From: Chloroflexota bacterium
GTDB taxonomy: Bacteria > Chloroflexota > Limnocylindria > Limnocylindrales > CSP1-4
Reading direction: 5' to 3'
Assembly (NCBI GenBank): GCA_013694835.1
Contig: JACDBP010000309.1
Location: forward strand, 1-5,733
Length of the DNA: 5,733 nt
How positions within the stretch are numbered: position 1 is the first letter of the stretch; each line of letters starts with the position of its first letter. The notes below the pieces were generated by a model. The model saw only the letters and a list, made by a program, of their open reading frames with translations, searched no databases and was not told the origin of the DNA. Below, in pieces: positions 1-5,017 of the stretch. Position numbers and translations under genes: made by a program.

Positions 1-18
1 GGTCTTCTCATCGCTCAT
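1..18 (-). CDS. Start of an unidentified gene downstream of cytochrome b (truncated by window edge)
   Basis: Only the first six codons are in the window (M-S-D-E-K-T), starting at an ATG at 18 and running off the left edge. A good Shine-Dalgarno (GAAGGA at 25-30, six bases before the ATG) and a gap of only 18 bases after the cytochrome b stop indicate a real gene in the same operon. The product cannot be identified from six residues. Because the cytochrome b upstream carries only the N-terminal four-helix half, a split-b complex would need a subunit IV-like gene with the C-terminal quinol-site half. That is the leading guess; a Rieske or cytochrome c subunit is also possible. Confidence 0.6.
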
Positions 19-24
19 GGTCGG

Positions 25-30
25 TCCTTC
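25..30 (-). promoter_or_regulatory. Ribosome binding site of the gene starting at 18
   Basis: GAAGGA on the minus strand, six bases before the ATG. It lies between the cytochrome b stop codon and the next start, and it is the main evidence that the six-codon fragment at the left edge is a true gene start. Confidence 0.6.
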
Positions 31-36
31 GATCGT

Positions 37-765
37 CTACAGCGGGCCGGAGATCCCGCCGTCCTTCCGGATCCGCCAGAAGTGCACGGCCAGGAAGATG
101 GCGGCGGCGAGGGGCATCAAGATCACATGCAGCACGTAGAAGCGGAGCAGCGTGTTCTGGCCGACCTCGATCCCGCCTAGGAGCAGCAGCTGTGATGGAC
201 GGTTGAAGATCGGCGCGTAGTTGGCCATGTTCGCGCCGATTGTGATGGCCCAGTAGGCGATCTGGTCCCACGGCAGCAGGTAGCCCGTGAAGCTGAGCAT
301 GATCGTCAGGAACAGCAGCACCACGCCAACGACCCAGTTGAACTCGCGCGGCGGCTTATAGGCCCCGTGGTAGAAGACCCGCATCATGTGCAGGAACACG
401 AAGAACACCATCAGGTGGGCTCCCCAGCGGTGGATGTTCCGGGTCAGCAGTCCGAATGGCACCTCGGCCTGGATGCGCAGGATGTCCGAGTACGCCGATC
501 CCTCGTGCGGCACGTAGAAGAACATCAGGTAGACGCCGGTGATGGTCAGCACCAGGAAGAGGAAGAAGCTCAGCCCGCCGAGGCAGAAGGTGTAGGCGAA
601 CTTCACGGCGTGCTGGCGGACGCGCACGGGGTGGATGTGCAGGAACACGTTGTTCATGACCGCCATCGCCCGCGACCGCTCGTCGGCCGGATAGGGCTGG
701 CGGAAGATGGAACGGAACGCGGCGCTCCGCCGGATGGACTGGTCGACCCGCTCGAGCAGGCTCAC
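37..765 (-). CDS. Cytochrome b6-type diheme cytochrome b (N-terminal half of split cytochrome b)
   Basis: This 242-residue integral membrane protein matches the cytochrome b6 half of b6f/bc complexes, which carry electrons from quinol across the membrane. Heme-b histidines are H112 and H126 (IHRW and FLHMMRV) and H213 and H228 (FYVLH and AVHFW). The second pair has 14 intervening residues, the b6 spacing rather than the 13 of mitochondrial-type cytochrome b. Other b6 landmarks are GYLLPWDQ at 161-168, a C-terminal ISGPL, and FCLGG at 60-64, whose C61 aligns with the heme ci/cn-anchoring cysteine of b6. Four hydrophobic helices lie at about 57-84, 115-133, 145-165 and 210-230. The protein stops after helix four, so the C-terminal half with the PEWY quinol motif must be encoded elsewhere, perhaps by the next gene. 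The GTG start at 765 overlaps the upstream stop (GTGA) and has GGAGG six bases ahead. The 40-residue N-terminal extension before the first helix is basic and longer than in plant b6. Confidence 0.93.
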   Translation of the reverse strand: MSLLERVDQSIRRSAAFRSIFRQPYPADERSRAMAVMNNVFLHIHPVRVRQHAVKFAYTFCLGGLSFFLFLVLTITGVYLMFFYVPHEGSAYSDILRIQAEVPFGLLTRNIHRWGAHLMVFFVFLHMMRVFYHGAYKPPREFNWVVGVVLLFLTIMLSFTGYLLPWDQIAYWAITIGANMANYAPIFNRPSQLLLLGGIEVGQNTLLRFYVLHVILMPLAAAIFLAVHFWRIRKDGGISGPL

Positions 766-2612
766 GTCACGCCTCCACCGGTCACGCGCGCTGCACCAAG
801 ACCCGCCAGGCCGAGCTGGGCATCCCGGTAGCTCTCCTTGTAGAGGCGGCCGTCACTGGACACCTCCTGCAGTTCGAACCGCTCCATCGTAATGGCGTCG
901 AAGGGACATCGCTTCACGCACAGGGCGCAGCGGATACAGCGTTCCTCATCCAGCACCATCGCCGCGCCCTGTTCCCAACCGTAGGCATCGACGAGCTCCG
1001 TCAGCGGCCCCTCGGACTTCATCTGGTTGACGTCGATCATGTGGATGACGCCTTCCGGGCAGACATCCGCGCAGGCGCCGCAGAGCACGCACCGGAACGG
1101 GTCGAACCAGATGTTGTAGTTGCACATCAGGCAGCGGGTGCTCTCGGTCACGGCCTGGGTGGTGGTGTAGCCCAGCTCGACCGGCGTCGTGAAGTTGACC
1201 TCCGGATCGGTCGAGGGCATCCGCGCCTGGAGCGGCACCATCGGCACGTGGACCCGGGGCAGCACGTCGTAGTACTCCGGCATCTCGTGGCGCCAGGAGC
1301 TGATGATGCGGACATTGGCGTCCACGTCGACGGTGGCCCGGCCCGACAGGTAGCGGTCCACCGCGAAGGCGCACTTCTTGCCGTGGCCGGCGGCCTCGAT
1401 GAGCGTCGTCGGTCCGGTCACGAAGTCGCCGCAGGCGAAGACCCCCCGGACGTTCGTGGCATAGGTGCCCGGGTCCACCTTGATCCGGCCACGGTTGACC
1501 TCGAAGTCGGCCTCCACCGGCAGGAAGGTGTTGTCGGCGGCCTGGCTCACGGCGGGAATCACCGTCTCGGCAGGGATGACGAAGTCCGAGCCCTCGATCG
1601 GCACCGGCGAGCGGCGTCCGGTCGCGTCCGGTTCGCCCAGCTTGTTGCGCACGAAGCGGACACCGGTGACCCTGCCGTCCTCGCCGACCACCTCCACCGG
1701 GCTGGCGAGGAACTCCATCCGGACGCCCTCGCGCTCGGTCTCGCCGAGCTCCTCCTCGTCCACCACGAGCTCCGAGCGGGTCCGCCGGTAGACGATCGAG
1801 ACGTGCTCCGCGCCGTGGCGGAGGCTGGTGCGGGAGCAGTCCATCGCCGTGTAGCCGCCCCCGATGATGACGACGTTCCGGCTGACCTCGAGCGGTTCGC
1901 CCAGGTTCGCCTTCTTCATGAAGTCGACGCCGTACTGGATGCCCTCGAGATCCTTGCCCGGGATATCGAGCCCGACCGCGTTCATGGCACCGGCGCAGAT
2001 GGCGATCGCGTCGTGGCGTTCCTGCAGCTCCTCGAAGGTGATGTCCCGACCGATGCGGACGTTGTAGCGGAACGTGACGCCCATCCGCTCCACCAGCCGG
2101 ATGTCCATCTCGATGGCCTCGCGCGGCAGGCGGAAAGCGGGCACGCCGATGAGCATCGTGCCCCCGCCGTAGGGGAGCTCGTCGTACACGGTCACCGCGT
2201 GGCCGGCGATGGCGAGCTCACGCGCGACCGAGATGCCGGCAGGACCTGCCCCGATGACCGCCACGCTGGTGCCGCGTGGCGTGATCGCCGGGAGGTCATC
2301 GGGGATGCCCGAGGCCTCGTGCCACTCCACGAGGAAGCGCTTCATCGCCCGGATGGCGAGGGGGCGATCGATGTCGCCGCGACGGCAGGCGCGTTCGCAC
2401 GGCGCTGAGCAGACGTAGGCGCACATCGCGGCGACCGGGTTCGGCTCGCGCGACAGGATGTACCCCTCCTCGAACCGCCCCTCGGCGGCAAGGTTGAGGT
2501 AGCCGCGGCAGTTCGTGCCCACGGGGCATGCGTCCTGGCACTCGATGTTGCACTGGAGCCACGACGCGTCGACAGGCTGAACCAGGAACTCCTGGTTGGG
2601 ATCGATGGCCAA
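762..2612 (-). CDS. GltD-like FAD/NAD(P) oxidoreductase with N- and C-terminal 4Fe-4S domains
   Basis: A 616-residue soluble electron-transfer flavoprotein. Residues 15-95 form the iron-sulfur domain shared with glutamate synthase small subunit and dihydropyrimidine dehydrogenase: C21, C25, C29, C35 and C64, C68, C72, C76, enough for two 4Fe-4S clusters. The FAD-binding motif GAGPAG is at 121-126, the nucleotide-binding GGGYTAMDC at 251-259, and the second FAD contact ACGDFVTGPTT at 393-403. The C-terminal part is ferredoxin-like: C508/C511/C514/C518 and C559/C562/C565/C569, each in CxxCxxCxxxCP form, plus an extra CxxC at 494/497. No glutaminase or glutamate synthase large subunit is nearby, so glutamate synthesis is unlikely. 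The four-base overlap with cytochrome b suggests it passes electrons between NAD(P)H or ferredoxin and the membrane complex; direction and partner are inference. The start is a TTG at 2612, four codons after an in-frame TGA, with no clear Shine-Dalgarno; no ATG or GTG occurs before the first cluster cysteine. Confidence 0.88.
   Translation of the reverse strand: MAIDPNQEFLVQPVDASWLQCNIECQDACPVGTNCRGYLNLAAEGRFEEGYILSREPNPVAAMCAYVCSAPCERACRRGDIDRPLAIRAMKRFLVEWHEASGIPDDLPAITPRGTSVAVIGAGPAGISVARELAIAGHAVTVYDELPYGGGTMLIGVPAFRLPREAIEMDIRLVERMGVTFRYNVRIGRDITFEELQERHDAIAICAGAMNAVGLDIPGKDLEGIQYGVDFMKKANLGEPLEVSRNVVIIGGGYTAMDCSRTSLRHGAEHVSIVYRRTRSELVVDEEELGETEREGVRMEFLASPVEVVGEDGRVTGVRFVRNKLGEPDATGRRSPVPIEGSDFVIPAETVIPAVSQAADNTFLPVEADFEVNRGRIKVDPGTYATNVRGVFACGDFVTGPTTLIEAAGHGKKCAFAVDRYLSGRATVDVDANVRIISSWRHEMPEYYDVLPRVHVPMVPLQARMPSTDPEVNFTTPVELGYTTTQAVTESTRCLMCNYNIWFDPFRCVLCGACADVCPEGVIHMIDVNQMKSEGPLTELVDAYGWEQGAAMVLDEERCIRCALCVKRCPFDAITMERFELQEVSSDGRLYKESYRDAQLGLAGLGAARVTGGGVT
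772..776 (-). promoter_or_regulatory. Ribosome binding site deciding the GTG start of cytochrome b
   Basis: GGAGG on the minus strand, six bases before the GTG at 765 and inside the last codons of the upstream oxidoreductase. It favours the GTG over the internal ATG codons at residues 34 and 37, and together with the four-base stop/start overlap it supports translational coupling of the two genes. Confidence 0.7.
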
Positions 2613-2707
2613 GGAGGGGTCTCAGGCCTTTCCGGTCAGGGAGGTACGGACTGGGGGCGCCACCGAGGAAGAATCTACCATCTCGGCCCTGCGAGCCGGC
2701 GTGGCGG
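2613..2707 (-). other. Intergenic spacer between PIG-L gene and oxidoreductase
   Basis: These 95 bases separate the deacetylase stop from the TTG start. The minus strand holds a TAGATT hexamer (2665-2670) that resembles a -10 box but has no recognisable -35 partner at normal spacing. It also holds weak complementary segments (CGCCA with TGGCG, CCGAG with CTCGG) that could fold into a bulged stem but lack a following T-run. No convincing terminator or riboswitch is visible. Whether the electron-transfer operon has its own promoter here or is read through from the deacetylase gene cannot be decided from sequence. Confidence 0.35.
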
Positions 2708-3478
2708 TCAGCCCAGATCCACGACGCGGAAGGACTCGGCCGCGACCGTGCCGATCTCGGCGCCCGACTCGGTTGCCCACTCGCGGATGCGCGTCTCCAG
2801 CTCGTCGGGCTGGCGCAGCTGGCTGCGGTGCTCTCGAAGTGCCGCGACCTTGACGTCGATCGTCTCGCTCACGTCCACCCAGACGGTCGGCTCGGCGGAC
2901 CAGAACAGGTAGACCCAGCGGACGTCGTGGGCCGCAAGACCGGCCCTCGCCAGGTGTGGGAAGGCCATCGGGTTGCGCGCCGCGGGGTAGACCGCGTCGA
3001 TGGCGGCCATCGCTGCCGCTCGGTGGTCGGTGTGCTGGATGTAGCCATCCCGATGGATGATGACGGTTGGATCCATCGTCAGGACCGCGTCAGGCTTGAA
3101 GGTCCGGATGAGCGTCACCAGCTGCTCGCGCAGGGGCAGGTCGTTCTCGAGCGCGCCGTCCGGCCGGTGCAGGAACGTGACGCCCTCGTAGCCGACGTGG
3201 CTCGCGGCGGCACGCTGCTCGCCTTCGCGCAGCCGCGCCAGCTCCAGAGGGTCGGTCTCCGGGTCGTCGGAGCCGGCATCGCCGCTGGTGCAACAGACGA
3301 GGTGCGCCACCGAACCAGCCCGGATCCAGCGGGCGAGCGTCGCGGCAGGCCCGAAGTCGGCATCGTCGGGATGGGCCACGATGACCATCAGGCGCTCGGG
3401 ACGATCCGTAGAGGGCGTGCGGGTCGCAGCGGTCTCGCCGTTCGGAACGTCCTCACGCTCGTCGACCTGGGCATCCAT
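2708..3478 (-). CDS. PIG-L/LmbE family zinc-dependent deacetylase
   Basis: A 256-residue protein of the family that removes acetyl groups from N-acetylglucosamine-type amino sugars; members include MshB (mycothiol), BshB (bacillithiol) and mycothiol conjugate amidase. The hallmark AHPDD is at 35-39, and HTDHRA at 149-154 supplies the other metal histidine. By analogy with MshB, H36, D39 and H152 bind zinc and D38 is the catalytic base. Strand-forming segments VIVAHPDD, VAHLVCCTSG and DAVLTMDP give the expected Rossmann-like core. No signal peptide or membrane segment is seen, so it is probably cytoplasmic. The first 28 residues are acidic and low in complexity, and M31, just before the core, is an alternative start at 3388. 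Neither ATG has a clear Shine-Dalgarno. No glycosyltransferase or thiol-ligase gene is adjacent, so the substrate cannot be assigned. Confidence 0.88.
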   Translation of the reverse strand: MDAQVDEREDVPNGETAATRTPSTDRPERLMVIVAHPDDADFGPAATLARWIRAGSVAHLVCCTSGDAGSDDPETDPLELARLREGEQRAAASHVGYEGVTFLHRPDGALENDLPLREQLVTLIRTFKPDAVLTMDPTVIIHRDGYIQHTDHRAAAMAAIDAVYPAARNPMAFPHLARAGLAAHDVRWVYLFWSAEPTVWVDVSETIDVKVAALREHRSQLRQPDELETRIREWATESGAEIGTVAAESFRVVDLG

Positions 3479-3614
3479 CAGAAGCGATGCTAGCGGGTCG
3501 CGTCACCGTCCATGCGGGGTCGATGATCAGGTCTGCCGGAGCGCGGCGCACCAGTCCCTGCGCCTCGTGGGCGAGCGTGAAAAAAGGGGGCGAGTCGAGG
3601 GCGCGTGGCGCCAT
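3453..3614 (-). CDS. Possible leaderless small ORF (53 aa) upstream of the PIG-L gene
   Basis: An ATG at 3614 lies seven bases after a TATACA box, the spacing expected if transcription begins at the A of the ATG. The reading frame encodes 53 residues (beginning MAPRALDSPP), fills most of the gap, and overlaps the deacetylase start by 26 bases in another frame. About three quarters of its first 41 codons end in G or C, but other frames here are similarly GC-rich, so this does not prove coding. No known domain, signal peptide or membrane segment is recognised. It could be a translated leader that couples ribosomes to the deacetylase start, which lacks its own Shine-Dalgarno, or it may be chance in a 5' untranslated region. 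Confidence 0.22.
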   Translation of the reverse strand: MAPRALDSPPFFTLAHEAQGLVRRAPADLIIDPAWTVTRPASIASDGCPGRRA

Positions 3615-3621
3615 GTGGAGG

Positions 3622-3627
3622 TGTATA
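3622..3627 (-). promoter_or_regulatory. Candidate -10 box for the PIG-L transcript
   Basis: TATACA on the minus strand sits in the only AT-rich patch of the spacer, immediately after the peroxiredoxin terminator hairpin and before the deacetylase. A new promoter is expected at this position. No good -35 hexamer is found 16-18 bases upstream, where the hairpin arm lies, so the call is weak. Confidence 0.35.
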
Positions 3628-3632
3628 TTGCC

Positions 3633-3671
3633 AAAGAGGCATCGCTCGTCTCCCCCCACGAGCGATGCCTC
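3633..3671 (-). terminator. Rho-independent-type terminator of the ecf-peroxiredoxin transcript
   Basis: A perfect 14-bp inverted repeat, arms 3636-3649 and 3658-3671, with an 8-nt loop. On the minus-strand transcript it reads GAGGCATCGCTCGT, loop GGGGGGAG, ACGAGCGATGCCTC, then only UUU before GGC. It begins 20 bases after the peroxiredoxin stop codon, the usual place for a terminator. The U-tract is short, as is common in high-GC bacteria. On the plus strand no T-run follows the stem, so it acts for the leftward transcript if it is a terminator. It could also protect the 3' end of the mRNA from exonucleases. Confidence 0.75.
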
Positions 3672-3691
3672 GCTCTGTGCCCCGACTCGAA

Positions 3692-4207
3692 TCAGGCGGG
3701 GGCCGCGGGCATCTGCTCCTCGCGCTTCGCGCGAAGCTCGCGGATCGCCGCCAGCACCGCGTCGGCGTGCCCGTCCGCTTTCACCCTGGGCCAGGTCCTG
3801 GCCACCACGCCGTCAGGGTCGATCAGGAAGGTCGCGCGCGCCACACCCATCGAGGTCCGACCGTAGGCGTTCTTCTCGACCCACGTTCCGTACCGCTTCG
3901 AGATCGTGTGGTCCTCGTCGGCGAGCAGCGTGAACGGGAGCCCGAACTTAGCCTTGAACGCAGCCTTGCTGCCGGTGCCCAGCTTGCTGACCCCCCAGAC
4001 CTGTGCCCCGATCTCGCGATACGCGGCATCGGCGTCGCGGAACTGGCACGCCTCGGTGGTGCAGCCCGCGGTGTCGTCCTCGGGATAGAAGTACAGCACG
4101 AGCCAGCCGCCACGCGCTTCGTGCAGCTTCCTGGTCCCACCGGTGTCGTCGGGGAGGGCGAAGTCGGGTGCCGGCTCGCCGGCCTCGGGCATGTGTGGCG
4201 CATCCAT
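3692..4207 (-). CDS. bcp: Peroxiredoxin, BCP/PrxQ type (thioredoxin-dependent thiol peroxidase)
   Basis: A 171-residue cytoplasmic enzyme of the atypical 2-Cys BCP/PrxQ group, which reduces hydrogen peroxide and organic hydroperoxides using thioredoxin-type donors. The peroxidatic cysteine is C49 in FYPEDDTAGCTTEAC, and the resolving cysteine C54 follows four residues later, the BCP arrangement. The usual Pro before GC is Ala here, but the core PxxxTxxC is intact. FALPDDTGG near the N terminus, FGLPFTLLADED and ARATFLIDPDGVV are further family segments, the last carrying the conserved arginine region. The reading frame is open further upstream, but that part is the shadow of ecfT. The ATG at 4207 leaves 11 bases after the ecfT stop; ATG 4192 is an alternative. 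Neither has a strong Shine-Dalgarno. The C terminus has a short Lys/Arg/Glu helix then an Ala-Pro tail. Confidence 0.93.
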   Translation of the reverse strand: MDAPHMPEAGEPAPDFALPDDTGGTRKLHEARGGWLVLYFYPEDDTAGCTTEACQFRDADAAYREIGAQVWGVSKLGTGSKAAFKAKFGLPFTLLADEDHTISKRYGTWVEKNAYGRTSMGVARATFLIDPDGVVARTWPRVKADGHADAVLAAIRELRAKREEQMPAAPA

Positions 4208-4218
4208 CACAGCACAGC

Positions 4219-5010
4219 CTAGAGGACTCGGCCGACAAGCAGCGCCGCGATGGCGACGAGGAGGGCGCCACCGATCAGCAGCCAGTCGAGCTGGCCGATC
4301 CTGATGGGCCTGAACCGGCTGCGCCGGACGCCGCTGTCGAACCCGCGGGCGTCCATCGCGAGCGCCATCCTCCCGGCGCGCCTGATGGACGAAACCAGGA
4401 GCGTCAGGATGCGTCCACCCAGCGTCCGGATGCGGTCGATGGGACCGCCCGGCTCGATGCCGCGGAGCCGCCGAACGGCTCCGGTCGCCGACCAGTCCAC
4501 CGCAAGCTGCGGGGCGATCCGCAGCGCGGCGAGCGATCCGTAGGCCACCCGATCCGACAGACGCCACTGCTGGACCAGGGAATCGGCGAATCGCGTCTCG
4601 TCCGACGGCCCGAAGACGAGCACCGAGGTCACGGCGACGACCGCCAGGCGCAGCGCGAGCGCGAGTCCGGCGCTCAGCGCAGCCTCCGTGATCCGCAGCG
4701 GCCCGATCTCGACGAGCCGGCGCGCGACGGGATCCCCGGTGGAGGGATGGAACAACACCGTGAGGATGGCGATGCCCACGGCCGCGATCAGCAGCGGCGC
4801 CAGTCGCGCCGGTAGACGCCCCAACGGCAGGCCCGAGATCAGGACCAGGGCCAGCAACCCGGCCACGAGGAGTGCGGCCGGCACGGCAGGGTCGACGGTC
4901 AGCAGGGCGGCAACGAGCCAGATAGCGCCCGCCGCCAGACGGGTCACCGGGGCGACTCGAGTCAGGAACGCCGGGCGCACGGGCTCCAGCGGCGCAGGCA
5001 GGAAGCTCAC
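4219..5010 (-). CDS. ecfT: ECF transporter transmembrane component EcfT
   Basis: A 263-residue membrane protein of the energy-coupling-factor family, which links the ATPases to a substrate-specific S component for vitamin or metal uptake. Hydrophobic helices lie at about 23-40, 43-60, 70-88, 109-133 and 243-261. The cytoplasmic coupling region (about 150-232) contains the second Ala-Arg-Gly signature in AMDARGF (ARG at 221-223), while the first signature appears as LRG at 182-184 in VRRLRGIE. The length is typical of the family. The frame extends upstream into ecfA but is a shadow there. The GTG at 5010 is preceded by GGTGA seven bases earlier, which overlaps the ecfA stop codon, and this decides the start. 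The tight spacing with ecfA and the peroxiredoxin indicates one transcript. Confidence 0.88.
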   Translation of the reverse strand: MSFLPAPLEPVRPAFLTRVAPVTRLAAGAIWLVAALLTVDPAVPAALLVAGLLALVLISGLPLGRLPARLAPLLIAAVGIAILTVLFHPSTGDPVARRLVEIGPLRITEAALSAGLALALRLAVVAVTSVLVFGPSDETRFADSLVQQWRLSDRVAYGSLAALRIAPQLAVDWSATGAVRRLRGIEPGGPIDRIRTLGGRILTLLVSSIRRAGRMALAMDARGFDSGVRRSRFRPIRIGQLDWLLIGGALLVAIAALLVGRVL

Positions 5011-5017
5011 GAGTCGG

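Noticed and set aside
1041..2408. A 455-codon open frame on the plus strand opposite the oxidoreductase
   Set aside because: It is fully antisense to a gene with clear cofactor motifs; its translation is rich in His, Arg, Asp and Ala with no recognisable domain. Long antisense frames are expected in GC-rich coding DNA.
762..2612. Annotation as a genuine glutamate synthase small subunit
   Set aside because: The fold and motifs are GltD-like, but the C-terminal ferredoxin domain and the cytochrome b partner do not fit glutamate synthase, and no large subunit is present in the window.
3580..3590. Minus-strand CCCCCTTTTTT tract as a terminator T-run or a frameshift site into the deacetylase
   Set aside because: No stable stem ends directly before the T-run (only a 5-bp GGCGC/GCGCC stem well upstream). 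The deacetylase frame meets a TGA at 3527-3529 before its ATG, so slippage here would not fuse the frames.
3479..3635. tRNA, riboswitch or other structured RNA in the spacer before the deacetylase
   Set aside because: No cloverleaf, T-loop consensus or known riboswitch core could be picked out by eye; only the -10-like box and the short frame are noted.
4208..4567. N-terminal extension of the peroxiredoxin frame by 120 residues
   Set aside because: The extension is antisense-free but lies inside ecfT in another frame, is Arg/Pro-rich, and the BCP family starts close to the ATG at 4207.
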